A DNA stretch of 64,000 nucleotides from Bacillus methanolicus (GTDB taxonomy: Bacteria > Bacillota > Bacilli > Bacillales > Cytobacillaceae), in the NCBI RefSeq assembly GCF_008764295.1, contig NZ_VTQX01000009.1:61007-125006 (forward strand), given 5' to 3'. Positions 25,801 through 35,347 of this stretch are shown here, piece by piece. The notes below the pieces were generated by a model. It was not told where the DNA came from. It saw only the letters and a program-made list of their open reading frames with translations, and did not search any database. Each line of letters opens with the position of its first letter. Position 1 is the stretch's first letter. The translations under genes and the position numbers were made by a program.

Positions 25801-26568
25801 ATGTTACTTTTTAGGAGCATACAAGCCGATTTTCAGAAGATGAAACGGACTTCATTTATGTGGTTGCACTTGTTTATTCCAGTTATTTGTTCAATCATCT
25901 TAATCCTGTATCTTAATGGAAGAGAGCAAAATCAATACCAATTATACAGAACATTTACCGAGGTCATCGCCATCTCATTACCATTTCTTATCGGAATTCT
26001 TTGTGGGATGACGGCTTCACTGGAAGAACGTGCAGGGAAATTTCAAGTATTGCTTGGGAGCACGTTTCCGAAAATCACTGCATTTATCAGCAAAGTGCTT
26101 ATGTTAATAATCTTAAATATTTTTTCCATAAGTCTGGCTATGATCATATATTTAATTGGACTAACATTTGTATTAGAAGTTCCTAATTTATCTTATAGTA
26201 TTTTTATAACAGGGGGGGCATGGCTTGTTGCAAGCTGTATCGTTCTCTATTTACTTTATTTTTTTATCAGCTGCAAGTTTGGAATGGGAGCATCTGTCTT
26301 ACTAGGCGGTGCCGGTTTGCTCATGACTGCCCTTATGAATACTGGATTAGGAGATGCTATATGGAAGTATAATCCTTGGGCATGGGGAATCAGATTATCT
26401 GGATTAAATGGGATCATTCACTTTAAAGAGTTTAGTGAAAAGCTACGGCCTTTATTAATTCATGAAATGACTAATGGTACATATCTTGCCACCATTGGTA
26501 TTATAATGATATTTATTGCTTGCCTCATATGGTTTCACAAATGGGAGGGCAACAGAACATTCGAGTAG
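25801..26568 (+). CDS. LanG-type lantibiotic-immunity ABC permease
   Basis: A 255-residue membrane protein with six hydrophobic segments, similar in layout to the permease before it and to MutG/EpiG/SpaG (SIQADFQKMKRTSFMWLHLFIP at the start; residues GTxxPKITAF-like LGSTFPKITAF near 90). GGAGGTG lies ten bases upstream of the ATG at 25801; the TTG one codon earlier is equally possible. The gene ends 18 bases before the response regulator gene. Confidence 0.8.
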   Translation: MLLFRSIQADFQKMKRTSFMWLHLFIPVICSIILILYLNGREQNQYQLYRTFTEVIAISLPFLIGILCGMTASLEERAGKFQVLLGSTFPKITAFISKVLMLIILNIFSISLAMIIYLIGLTFVLEVPNLSYSIFITGGAWLVASCIVLYLLYFFISCKFGMGASVLLGGAGLLMTALMNTGLGDAIWKYNPWAWGIRLSGLNGIIHFKEFSEKLRPLLIHEMTNGTYLATIGIIMIFIACLIWFHKWEGNRTFE

Positions 26569-26586
26569 TGAAAGGAGAATTAAGAA

Positions 26587-27249
26587 ATGGCAAAGATTCT
26601 TGCAGTCGATGATGACAAAGCTATTCTTGTGCTTATACAAAATATACTACGCCGTGACCAGCATCATATTGACATATTAAAGACTGTTCAGGGACACCCC
26701 CATGATAAATTTCAAGGCTACGATTTAATTTTGCTTGATGTGATGATGCCAGATATAGACGGTTTTGAATTGTGTAAACAGATACGGCCATTTGTCGATT
26801 GTCCGATCCTTTTTCTCACGGCGAAAACAGAAGAGGAAGCAATCGTGAAAGGTCTGATTACCGGTGGAGATGATTATATTACAAAACCCTTTGGCGTAAA
26901 GGAGCTTAGTGCCAGAGTTAATGCACATTTAAGAAGGGAAGGCAGAGAAAAGCATCAATCGAAAAGAGTCATTTCCGGATTTGTATTTCACTTTGATAGT
27001 AAGGAAGTTTTCATCAAAAACCACAGTCTCAATTTAACAAAAAATGAATATACAATTTGTGAATTTTTAGCACTGCATAAAGGGAGAACTTTTTCAAGAG
27101 AACAAATTTATGAGGAGGTATATGGTATAAATGGAGACGCCCTTTATTCCACCATTACCGAATTTATCAGGACAATTCGGAAGAAGTGCAAAGAACATGG
27201 TGTCGATCCCATTAAAACAGTATGGGGCGTAGGATATAAATGGGAATAA
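26587..27249 (+). CDS. SpaR/NisR-like response regulator
   Basis: A 220-residue OmpR-type regulator with receiver domain (Asp8-10 pocket, phospho-acceptor Asp51 in LILLDVMMPD, Lys near 101 in YITKPFG) and C-terminal winged helix ending TVWGVGYKWE. It belongs to the SpaR/NisR branch that controls lantibiotic operons and recognises TTGAT repeats; such a repeat pair stands before the first gene of this operon. AAAGGAG precedes the ATG. It overlaps the kinase gene by ten bases. Confidence 0.87.
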   Translation: MAKILAVDDDKAILVLIQNILRRDQHHIDILKTVQGHPHDKFQGYDLILLDVMMPDIDGFELCKQIRPFVDCPILFLTAKTEEEAIVKGLITGGDDYITKPFGVKELSARVNAHLRREGREKHQSKRVISGFVFHFDSKEVFIKNHSLNLTKNEYTICEFLALHKGRTFSREQIYEEVYGINGDALYSTITEFIRTIRKKCKEHGVDPIKTVWGVGYKWE

Positions 27250-28613
27250 TTTTTGCAAGAAAAAAAAACCTCCTCAGGGAATTAATAAAATATATTGTTA
27301 CATTATCTTTATGTTTGTTTATTATTACAGTTCTCTATTTTATTTTAAATACAATAGCCATAAATGTTGGTTTTTTCCAACCAGCCAATTATCATGAACG
27401 GGAAGCAGAAAAGCTAATACCTATGCTTGAAACTGCTCGAAAAATAACACCTGATATGATCCCAGATACGATGTCATATGCCCTCCTTGATAAGGATACG
27501 AAACAAAAGATAGCCGGGACTATTAAAGATAAAGACCTGCAGTTGGTAAAAAATAAGATTGAAAAGAAACCATATGTGAATTACAAGCAAAAAGGTTATT
27601 TGATTATAGAAAGAAGGGATGAATATTGTGTTTTGCAATATTCATTACGGGCGGAATTTAGCTCACCCTTACTGAGGAAATATCTCCCTAACTATGAATT
27701 AACAAGTATTTGTATTTTAATCATTCTGCTCATATTCGCTATTGCCATGATTACCACTTATTTTGCCAATAAATTAAGAAAAAACTTTGAAACACTGAGT
27801 TTAATCACCCGAAATATTAAGGAGCAAAATTTACAATTCACACCTACATTTACACATATAAAAGAGTTCGATGATGTCATAAACTCTTTAATTGAAATGA
27901 GAGATGCACTTCAATCTTCTCTTGAGGCACAATGGCGTTTAGAAAAAAACAAAAAAGAACAAATTGGCTCCTTAGCACATGACATCAAAATTCCCATTAC
28001 CATCATTAAAGGAAATGCTGAACTGCTTAGCTTATCTGCACAAGATGAGGAACAGGCTGAATATACAAGATACATTATCAGTGCGGGAATTCAAATTGAA
28101 CAGTATATTTATCAGTTAATTCATTTATCGAAAATGGAGGATTCTTTAACGGTTCATTTCGAGAAAGAAGCAATAGCTACATTAACTGAAACCTTGCAAG
28201 AAGACATCATTGCTTACAAAGGAAATAAAACAATCGATATTATGTTTACAATTGAACATCTCCTAGATGAAGCAATGATAGACTGGCAATTACTGCATCG
28301 GGCATTCATGAACATCTTAACAAATGCGGTTGATTATACACCGGAAGGTGGAACTGTCTCCGTGCATGCTGAATGCGACTCTGAATTCTTTTCTTTTGTT
28401 GTGAAAGACACGGGAATAGGATTTTCAGAAGCCGCATTAAAAAAAGCAACTGAGCTTTTTTACATGGATGACAAAAGCCGTCATTCTAAAGGTCATTATG
28501 GAATGGGACTAACCTTTGCAAAAAGTGCGGTCAATCTTCATAACGGAGAGCTAACTCTCGGAAACACGGAAGAAGGTGGAGGAGAGGTTCGAGTAACAAT
28601 TCCATTAGTTTAA
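27240..28613 (+). CDS. SpaK/NisK-like sensor histidine kinase
   Basis: A 457-residue membrane kinase: membrane segments at about residues 15-38 and 155-178 enclose an extracellular domain of about 115 residues; then a HAMP-like linker, the H-box SLAHDIKIPITIIKG, N-box NILTNAVDYTPEGG, G1 DTGIGFS and G2 GHYGMGLTFA. Kinases of this build sense lantibiotics directly (NisK, SpaK). The gene starts inside the regulator's last codons, so the two are made together. The sensed peptide is unknown since no precursor gene is near. Confidence 0.87.
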   Translation: MGIIFARKKNLLRELIKYIVTLSLCLFIITVLYFILNTIAINVGFFQPANYHEREAEKLIPMLETARKITPDMIPDTMSYALLDKDTKQKIAGTIKDKDLQLVKNKIEKKPYVNYKQKGYLIIERRDEYCVLQYSLRAEFSSPLLRKYLPNYELTSICILIILLIFAIAMITTYFANKLRKNFETLSLITRNIKEQNLQFTPTFTHIKEFDDVINSLIEMRDALQSSLEAQWRLEKNKKEQIGSLAHDIKIPITIIKGNAELLSLSAQDEEQAEYTRYIISAGIQIEQYIYQLIHLSKMEDSLTVHFEKEAIATLTETLQEDIIAYKGNKTIDIMFTIEHLLDEAMIDWQLLHRAFMNILTNAVDYTPEGGTVSVHAECDSEFFSFVVKDTGIGFSEAALKKATELFYMDDKSRHSKGHYGMGLTFAKSAVNLHNGELTLGNTEEGGGEVRVTIPLV

Positions 28614-28686
28614 AATTTCACTCTAACAACCTCCACTTTTATAAGCCCCACTAAGATAAGGATTGTGAGATAAGTTTCAATCAAAA

Positions 28687-28727
28687 AAGCAAGGGAAGAA
28701 AAAGGAGCGCTCTTCTCTTGCTTTTGC
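28687..28727. terminator. Intrinsic terminator of the LanFEG-RK operon
   Basis: GCAAGGGAAGA at 28689-28699 pairs with TCTTCTCTTGC at 28711-28721, followed by TTTTGCT; a T-run is also present on the other strand. The gap 28614-28968 otherwise holds AT-rich sequence; I looked for a small lantibiotic-like peptide and saw none. Confidence 0.85.
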
Positions 28728-28968
28728 TCTATCGTCATTTATAGTTTTAGCTTTTTTTAAAATATGGCTTTCATTACAAAAAAATAAGTAGCTTTCACAC
28801 ATCATTCAAAATCTAAAAAGAAAAGAGCTCACTTTATAGCTAAGTGGATTTATACTTACTGATCTGATATGGAGAAATCTAGTAATTAAGAAAAAGGATA
28901 AAAACGAAATGACAGAGTATAAATATTCCTAACCTTAATAATCTAACAGATTTAATTTTAAGGCTACT

Positions 28969-29331
28969 CTACTTTAGCAGAGAAATGGTCACATCTTCTT
29001 CATTTAATTCTAACCAAACAGTTTCTTTTCCATTGCTATAGATTTTCATACTTCCTTCTTGATTAATTTCCTTCCAACCTTTTTTTTCAAGGTCCTCAAT
29101 ATATTCAGCAGAGTTAAAAAAACTTTTTGGACTGGCTGCCCCTGAAATCTTATATTCCACACTTTTAGCCAATTTTTTATTAGTAAAGACATAATCTGAT
29201 GATTTCACTGCATTACTCGGAATTAAAAAGTCTTTGTGCACTTCAGAAGGAATGGTGTTTACTTTGGAGCCACAACTTGAAAAGTAAATCAAAGAAAAGC
29301 CGATCATTAATACTAATAATCCTTTTTTCAT
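28969..29331 (-). CDS. Small lipoprotein of unknown function
   Basis: A 120-residue protein with a signal sequence and lipobox ending at Cys20 (LIYFSSCGS), so anchored outside the membrane after processing. The mature part is polar with a predicted alpha/beta pattern (YIEDLEKKGWKEI, ETVWLELNEEDVTISLL). I do not recognise the family. Lantibiotic systems often carry an immunity lipoprotein (LanI), but LanI proteins do not share recognisable sequence, and this gene is on the opposite strand from LanFEG, so a link is only a guess. A ribosome site GAGGTGA precedes the ATG. Confidence 0.7.
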   Translation of the reverse strand: MKKGLLVLMIGFSLIYFSSCGSKVNTIPSEVHKDFLIPSNAVKSSDYVFTNKKLAKSVEYKISGAASPKSFFNSAEYIEDLEKKGWKEINQEGSMKIYSNGKETVWLELNEEDVTISLLK

Positions 29332-29406
29332 TTCATATCACCTCATAAAAAGTATGTCACTCATATAAATAATACCAAGTATCGGATAAAAACACATAAT
29401 ACATGA

Positions 29407-29457
29407 TAAAAAAGCGACCTAAACCTTTTGTGTTGATAGGATTAAGCCGCTTTTTCG
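29407..29457 (-). terminator. Intrinsic terminator after the deacetylase gene
   Basis: On the minus strand AAAAAGCGGCTTAATCC pairs imperfectly with GGTTTAGGTCGCTTTTT and continues in T's, about 60 bases after the last gene of the long opp operon. Confidence 0.8.
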
Positions 29458-29516
29458 AGAATTCATCAAAAAGATTAAAATATTAGATTGGTAATAATTA
29501 AACTTAGTTATTAAAA

Positions 29517-30368
29517 TTACTCCGGAGCATAAATTCCAAATTCGGTGCCTTTTAAATAAGAATCTGCAACGTTATCCATTCTGGAAAAGCTAATCCCTTT
29601 TTCCATTAAACCATCTATCCAATTTTCCAAACCTAGTAATCGGTGTCCACGACCTGATACCTGTGGATGGAAAGTGACCACTAAAACACCGTTTTGAAAA
29701 TCGCGGAGCATATAATCGATATCTCCATTCCAGTTTGAAAACATCTCATCCGGTGTTTTCAAACCTGGAAAAACAGCTGTTGATGTTTTTAAATACTCAA
29801 AATAAACATAATCATCAAGAGACCATGAAACGGGAATCTCTACAACTTTTGATTGTTCTCCAAACTTTGAAGCTTGATCTTTAAAATGTTCATCTTCACA
29901 TCTGCTAAAATAGACAGAATAGTCATTGCCCATTTGACTGCTGTCATAAATCACTCCTAAGCTTTCGAGATTTTTTATTGTTCTTGAAGAAACATCCCAA
30001 GAAGGAGAGCGAAATCCCTTTGGTCTATGTCCAAGAACCTTTTCTGTTACATCAATAGACTTTTGTAAAATCTCCCACTCTTCCTCAAAAGAAAGAATAT
30101 TAAAATTTTCATGGGCATACCCATGCAAAGCAATCTCATGCCCCTGCTCTATAATAGCTTTGCAAACTTCAGGGTAGGTTTCTATTGTGTGTCCTGGAAC
30201 AAACCAGGTGGATTGAATCTCTCTCTTTCCCAGCATATGCAGAATTCTTGGGACTGCAACAGCGCCAAACTCTCCTCTAGATATTGACGTCAGCGTGGTC
30301 ATGTCTCGTTGGAGCCATAACGAGATCGCATCAAAATCAAAAGTTAAACATACGGTTCCTTTATTCAT
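29517..30368 (-). CDS. Polysaccharide deacetylase-family hydrolase (PuuE/HpPgdA-like)
   Basis: A 283-residue NodB-fold hydrolase. Motif 1 is LTFDFDA (metal-binding Asp pair), motif 2 HGYAHEN (two His ligands), motif 3 GFRSPSW and a C-terminal TFHPQVSGR. The FDFDA form and lack of a signal peptide point to the cytoplasmic PuuE/HpPgdA-like branch, which includes allantoinases and other amide hydrolases, rather than secreted peptidoglycan deacetylases. I start at the ATG at 30368 behind AAGGTGAG; it overlaps the SDR gene by eight bases. It is the last gene of an operon with an oligopeptide-type transporter and an M20D hydrolase, so a role on an imported amide is likely. Confidence 0.82.
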   Translation of the reverse strand: MNKGTVCLTFDFDAISLWLQRDMTTLTSISRGEFGAVAVPRILHMLGKREIQSTWFVPGHTIETYPEVCKAIIEQGHEIALHGYAHENFNILSFEEEWEILQKSIDVTEKVLGHRPKGFRSPSWDVSSRTIKNLESLGVIYDSSQMGNDYSVYFSRCEDEHFKDQASKFGEQSKVVEIPVSWSLDDYVYFEYLKTSTAVFPGLKTPDEMFSNWNGDIDYMLRDFQNGVLVVTFHPQVSGRGHRLLGLENWIDGLMEKGISFSRMDNVADSYLKGTEFGIYAPE

Positions 30369-31142
30369 ACATCTCACCTTTCGATTTAGATCTGCCGGCG
30401 GATCTTCCCCCATCAATCACAAATTCTGCACCTGTTGTATAACTTGCCTCTTCAGAAGCTAGGAATAGAACTGTTCTTGCAACCTCTTGTGGGTAACCAA
30501 TTCTTCCTAATGGAACACCTTTTGATTGCTGCTGCTCATTTGATTGGTCTATTTCTCCCCTATATTTCATCATATCCGTGTCAATAAACCCCGGATAAAT
30601 CGAATTTGCTCGAATATGATAGGATGCATACTCCATGGCAACATGCTTGGTCAGACTGCGAATAGCCCCTTTACTTGCTCCATAAAGAGAAACTCCTACT
30701 GAACCTGTTAAACCGGCAGTTGAAGAGTTATTAATAATTGAGCCACCATTTTGTTTCATCATCACTGGTATGACATGCTTCAAGCCGAGAAAAGTACCTG
30801 CAACATTAATATTCATAAGGTTTTGCCATTCTTCAAGTGTTGTCTCAATTAATGGTTTTATTAAAAATGTTCCGGCATTATTAAATAAAATATTGATTTC
30901 GGCATAGTTATCTAATGTTTTTAAAACAACCTGTTCCCAGCATTTTCGCAACTAATATTATGAGAAATAGAAATGGCTTTACCCCCGCTTTTTTTTATCT
31001 CTGCCGAAGTCTGATTTACCGCTTCTTCATTTAAATCGGTGACAACAACATTTGCTCCTTCTTTTGCAAATAATAAGGCGGTTTCTTTTCCAATTCCATT
31101 GCCAGCACCGGTTATAATTGCCGTTTTATTTTTTAAGCGCAT
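30361..31142 (-). pseudogene. Short-chain dehydrogenase/reductase, frameshifted
   Basis: Two overlapping frames together give one normal SDR of about 260 residues: the first (start 31142) holds the cofactor motif TGAGNGIG, the second the NNAGTF strand, the Ser-Tyr-x-x-x-Lys active site (YGASKGA) and the C-terminal YTTGAEFVIDGG. They join at the A-run corresponding to plus-strand TTTT 30943-30946, where one A is missing for continuous reading. It could be a young pseudogene or an assembly error. It sits between the M20D hydrolase and the deacetylase and would oxidise or reduce an intermediate of the same route. Confidence 0.8.
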
Positions 31143-31208
31143 AAAGGCCCTCCTAGTATTTTACATATCCTCAACATAATAAAATTCATTTAGAAAATAG
31201 GGATACCC

Positions 31209-32378
31209 TTATTCTTCCTCCAATAAAACGGATAAGAAAAATTTTGCACTAATCAAAATGGAGCGTTCATCAACATTAAATTTTGGGTGATGCTGTGGAT
31301 ACTCTGCTTCTATTTCGCTATTTCCACCTCCAACAAATACAAAGGCACCCGGTACTTCCTTTAAATAATAAGCAAAGTCTTCCATTCCCATTGAAGGTAG
31401 TGGATATTTAATATTTTCCTTCCCTAAAAGATTAATAGCGACCTTTTCTGCTTTTTGAATATGCTCTGGATGATTCCATAAAGAAGGATACCCTCTTATA
31501 TAATTCACATTTGCTTTCGCTCCGGAGCTTTCACATGTTGATTTTGCAATTTGATTTATATTTGTTTCAATAGAATTTCGAACCTCATCATCGAACGTTC
31601 TAACCGTACCTGTTAAACTTGCCCTGTCAGCAATGACATTGAACGCTTGACCAGCTTGAAATGTCCCGACTGTTACAACTGCAGGCTTATATGGATCAAT
31701 TTTTCTACTTACAATATTTTGTAAATTATTAACCAATTGCGCTCCGACTACTAAAGAATCAATAGTGATTTGCGGTTTGGCACCATGCCCTCCTTTTCCA
31801 ATAATTTCAATTTCAAATTTATCTCCTGCTGCCATAGCATCCCCTTCAATAATGCCAATTGTACCAATAGGAAGAGATGACCAAACATGAACACCATAAA
31901 TAGCATCCACTCCATCAAGGCAACCATCCTCAATCATCGATTTCGCCCCACCTGGTATTTGCTCTTCTGCAAATTGATGGATAAAAATAACGGTTCCTCT
32001 AATCTCTTCTTTTACCTCACTTAAAACTTTTGCCACTCCTAATAAACTGGCAGTATGTACATCATGTCCACATGCATGCATAACTCCCGGAACTCGTGAT
32101 TTATATTCCACTTCTTTTTCATCTTGAATCGGAAGTGCGTCAAAGTCGGCACGGAAAGCAATCGTCCGCCCTGGTTTTCCACCGCGTAACTTCCCTACAA
32201 CTCCTCTACCTCCGACTTCTGTTCTTACTTCTAAACCAAGATTTTTTAAAAAATCAGCTATTTTTCTAGGTGTATTGACTTCTTGAAATGAAAGTTCAGG
32301 ATACATATGCAAGTCTCTACGTATCGACACTAATTCTGGATAAATCTCTTCCAATCTAGTAAATAATGACTTAAGCAT
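31209..32378 (-). CDS. M20D amidohydrolase/peptidase
   Basis: A 389-residue hydrolase of the same M20D branch as the protein at 16306-17466, with MHACGHDVHTA (about 98), FAEEQIPGGA (Glu pair, about 134), GHGAKP in the lid domain and the C-terminal HHPKFNVDE. AGGAGTG lies before the ATG. It follows the transporter genes by 43 bases, so it probably hydrolyses the imported N-acyl or peptide substrate in the cytoplasm. Confidence 0.88.
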   Translation of the reverse strand: MLKSLFTRLEEIYPELVSIRRDLHMYPELSFQEVNTPRKIADFLKNLGLEVRTEVGGRGVVGKLRGGKPGRTIAFRADFDALPIQDEKEVEYKSRVPGVMHACGHDVHTASLLGVAKVLSEVKEEIRGTVIFIHQFAEEQIPGGAKSMIEDGCLDGVDAIYGVHVWSSLPIGTIGIIEGDAMAAGDKFEIEIIGKGGHGAKPQITIDSLVVGAQLVNNLQNIVSRKIDPYKPAVVTVGTFQAGQAFNVIADRASLTGTVRTFDDEVRNSIETNINQIAKSTCESSGAKANVNYIRGYPSLWNHPEHIQKAEKVAINLLGKENIKYPLPSMGMEDFAYYLKEVPGAFVFVGGGNSEIEAEYPQHHPKFNVDERSILISAKFFLSVLLEEE

Positions 32379-32421
32379 TGAATGAACACTCCTATTTTTG
32401 AAATAACTGCTAAAAAACAGT

Positions 32422-33414
32422 TTAATCGATTAAATGACATGCAACTGAATGGTTCTTTGCTACCTCTTTAAATACTGGTTCTTCATTTTTGCAGCGCTTA
32501 ATTGCATATGGACAGCGAGTATGGAATTTACACCCTGCAGGAGGATTGAGAGGTGATGGAATATCTCCCTTCAAGACAATTTTTTCCCGTTTAAATTCAG
32601 GATTTGCAACGGGAATGGATGATAAAAGCGCTTTTGTGTAAGGATGAAGAGGATGAGAAAACAGTTCATCCGTTGGCGCTTTTTCAACCAATTCACCGAG
32701 ATACATGACTCCAATCTGATCAGAAATATGTCTAACTACACTTAAATCGTGGGCAATAAAAATATAGGAAAGATTGAATTGTTCCTGTAGTTCTTCCATT
32801 AAATTAATAACTTGTGATTGAATCGAAACATCTAATGCGGAGACAGGCTCATCACATATTAAAATTTCAGGATTTAAGGCCAATGCTCTTGCAATTCCAA
32901 TTCTCTGTCTCTGTCCTCCCGAAAATTCATGAGGATATCGATAATACTGATCTCCTCTAAGCCCGACCTTATTTAATAACTCCATCGCACGTTCTGAACG
33001 TTCTTTTGAATCGTATAATTTATGAATTTTCATCGGTTCCTCAATAGCACGTCCAATCCTTTGCTTCGGATTGATTGAACTATGAGGATCTTGAAAAACC
33101 ATTTGCAACTTGCTGCGCATTTTCTGAAAGTCTTTTTGCTTTAACTGAAAAAGATCTTTTCCTTTATACAAGGCCTGACCTGATGTCGGTTCAATCAATC
33201 TTAGAATGGTACGTCCAGTAGTACTTTTCCCGCATCCAGACTCACCTACTAAACCTAAAGTTTCCCTCTTATTTAGTGTGAATTCTACATTGTTGACAGC
33301 TTGAACATATCCTTGAACCTTTCCTAAAGCAGAGGTAATCGGGAAATGCTTTTTAAGACCTTTTACTTCTAAAAGAGGACGTTCGTCATTTGTTTTCTGA
33401 AGTAGTGACTGCAT
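32422..33414 (-). CDS. Oligopeptide-type ABC transporter ATP-binding protein OppF
   Basis: A 330-residue ATPase with Walker [10 protein letters not shown], signature FSGGQRQR, Walker B LICDEPVSALD and the C-terminal oligo_HPY region with CxxxxRCPYA (CKFHTRCPYAIKRC), the Cys cluster typical of OppD/OppF. It pairs with the OppD-like ATPase. The ATG overlaps the OppD gene by 29 bases; GGGAGG lies 9 bases before it. Confidence 0.92.
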   Translation of the reverse strand: MQSLLQKTNDERPLLEVKGLKKHFPITSALGKVQGYVQAVNNVEFTLNKRETLGLVGESGCGKSTTGRTILRLIEPTSGQALYKGKDLFQLKQKDFQKMRSKLQMVFQDPHSSINPKQRIGRAIEEPMKIHKLYDSKERSERAMELLNKVGLRGDQYYRYPHEFSGGQRQRIGIARALALNPEILICDEPVSALDVSIQSQVINLMEELQEQFNLSYIFIAHDLSVVRHISDQIGVMYLGELVEKAPTDELFSHPLHPYTKALLSSIPVANPEFKREKIVLKGDIPSPLNPPAGCKFHTRCPYAIKRCKNEEPVFKEVAKNHSVACHLID

Positions 33415-34402
33415 GATCTTTTGCCTCCCTCAAAATATGTTCATAATTCCAACATCTAACCTTTTGTCCATTCACTAACTCCAATAGTTCTGGAGGATTC
33501 TCACGGCACTGTTCAGTAGCAAAATCGCATCTTGGCGCAAATCGACATCCGCTCGGTACGTCCTGTAAAGAAGGAACAACCCCCTTTATAACATTTAGCT
33601 TCTGTGTACGGTCGCCATCCAAATGTGGAATAGATTTTAGCAGACCTTTTGTATATGGATGAAGAGGGCTCTTAAATAATGTCTTTACATCAGCTTCCTC
33701 TATAATTTGACCCAGGTACATAACGATAACGCGTGTACATACTTCTGCTACAACACCTAAATCATGAGTAATTAAAATCACTCCCATATCAAGTTCTTCT
33801 CTCAATTCCTGTATTAGTTCCAATATTTGTGATTGGATAGTCACATCGAGTGCCGTTGTCGGTTCATCAGCAATTAAAAGCTGTGGTTTACAAGACAGAG
33901 CAAGTGCAATCATAACTCTCTGTCTCATCCCACCTGAAAGTTCATGTGGATATTCATGAACCCTTTTCTCCGGAGACGGGATACCTGTTAAACGAAGCAT
34001 TTCAATTGCTCTCAAGTTTGCCTCTTTTTTTCCCACCTTTTGATGAATCATGATTGCCTCTGCAATCTGATTTCCTATCGTATAAACAGGATTGAGTGAG
34101 CTCATCGGATCCTGAAATATCATTGAGATCTCATTGCCACGTATTTCTCTCATTTGTTCTTCAGAAAGCGATAATAAATTCATCCCTTTATATAAGATTT
34201 CGCCTTCATAATTTGTTGTCTTTTCATTTAACAATTGCAGAATTGATTCAGATGTAACACTTTTTCCACAACCTGACTCACCGACAAGTCCCACCATTTC
34301 TCCAGCATAGACTTCAAAGGATACATCATCAACTGCCGTAACCATTCCTTTTTCAGTAGAAAAGATTGTTTTTAATTGATTTAGCTTTAAAAGAGGCTCC
34401 AT
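33386..34402 (-). CDS. Oligopeptide-type ABC transporter ATP-binding protein OppD
   Basis: A 338-residue ATPase with Walker [10 protein letters not shown], signature LSGGMRQRV, Walker [12 protein letters not shown] and a C-terminal oligo_HPY domain with [14 protein letters not shown]. It drives import with OppF. The ATG at 34402 is preceded by GGGGGAGAG; a GTG three codons earlier is less likely. Confidence 0.92.
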   Translation of the reverse strand: MEPLLKLNQLKTIFSTEKGMVTAVDDVSFEVYAGEMVGLVGESGCGKSVTSESILQLLNEKTTNYEGEILYKGMNLLSLSEEQMREIRGNEISMIFQDPMSSLNPVYTIGNQIAEAIMIHQKVGKKEANLRAIEMLRLTGIPSPEKRVHEYPHELSGGMRQRVMIALALSCKPQLLIADEPTTALDVTIQSQILELIQELREELDMGVILITHDLGVVAEVCTRVIVMYLGQIIEEADVKTLFKSPLHPYTKGLLKSIPHLDGDRTQKLNVIKGVVPSLQDVPSGCRFAPRCDFATEQCRENPPELLELVNGQKVRCWNYEHILREAKDHAVTTSENK

Positions 34403-34432
34403 ATCTACCACTCTCCCCCTCTCCTATTTACA

Positions 34433-35329
34433 TCATTTTTTGCTATGAGGATCTAACAGATCTCTTAGTCCATCACCGAATAAGTTCAATGCTAAAACAG
34501 CTAAAATAATAAACATTCCTGGGAAAACGGTCATCCACCATGCGTTATATATAACAGCTTTTCCCTCATAGATAATGTTCCCCCAGCTAGGATCTGGAGC
34601 AGGGATACCAACACCTAAAAAGCTGAGACTTGCCTCGATAATAATAGATATCGCGAATACATAAGTAAGCTGGATGATTAATTGAGATATTGTATTTGGT
34701 GCAATATGCACCCAAATAATCCTTATTCCACTAGCACCTTGAGATTTCAGTGCTTCAATATAGGTTTGTTCTTTCACCACTAACGCTGCTGATCGAATCA
34801 CTCTAGCAACCGTTGGAATCATAACAAAACTTAATGCTGCAATAACATTAACCGTTTTTGGCCCAAGTGCCGCCATAATGGCAATAGCTAAAAGAATTGC
34901 TGGAAAGGCCATTAATCCATCGCATATTCTCATTAACATATGATCCAAGTAACGATTATAGGCAGAGTACAGACCGATCACCATTCCAAAAAAACCTGAT
35001 ATTAGAGCAACCGAAATTCCAACAACCATTGAGGCCTGTGTTCCATAAATCACTCTGCTAAACAAGTCTCTACCAAGATTATCCGTACCGAAATAATGTT
35101 CAGATGAAGGAGCCTGCAGTCTGGCGGTAGCATTAATAGCTAGCGGATCTTGAGTTGCGATAATAGGTGCAAGAAACGCAACCATCGTTAACAAAATTAA
35201 GATGATACTTCCAAACATCATTAATCTATTTGATAGAATTCTCTTAAAAAGTAGAAAACGCTGCTCTTTATTATATTGATGTTGATTCAATACTATCTTT
35301 TCACTACTATAAATCGGTTTAGCATCCAT
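34433..35329 (-). CDS. Oligopeptide-type ABC transporter permease OppC
   Basis: A 298-residue permease with six membrane segments, the N-terminal extension of OppC proteins, the HYFGTDNLGRDLFSR motif and the EAA loop (EALKSQGASGIRIIWVHIAP). I use the second ATG (35329) because AGGGGGG directly abuts the first. It follows oppB by 18 bases. Confidence 0.9.
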   Translation of the reverse strand: MDAKPIYSSEKIVLNQHQYNKEQRFLLFKRILSNRLMMFGSIILILLTMVAFLAPIIATQDPLAINATARLQAPSSEHYFGTDNLGRDLFSRVIYGTQASMVVGISVALISGFFGMVIGLYSAYNRYLDHMLMRICDGLMAFPAILLAIAIMAALGPKTVNVIAALSFVMIPTVARVIRSAALVVKEQTYIEALKSQGASGIRIIWVHIAPNTISQLIIQLTYVFAISIIIEASLSFLGVGIPAPDPSWGNIIYEGKAVIYNAWWMTVFPGMFIILAVLALNLFGDGLRDLLDPHSKK

Positions 35330-35347
35330 CTTCATCCCCCCTTGAAA

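Noticed and set aside
28614..28968. Possible lantibiotic precursor gene near LanFEG-RK
   Set aside because: I scanned both strands for a short Cys/Ser/Thr-rich peptide with a leader and ribosome site and found none.
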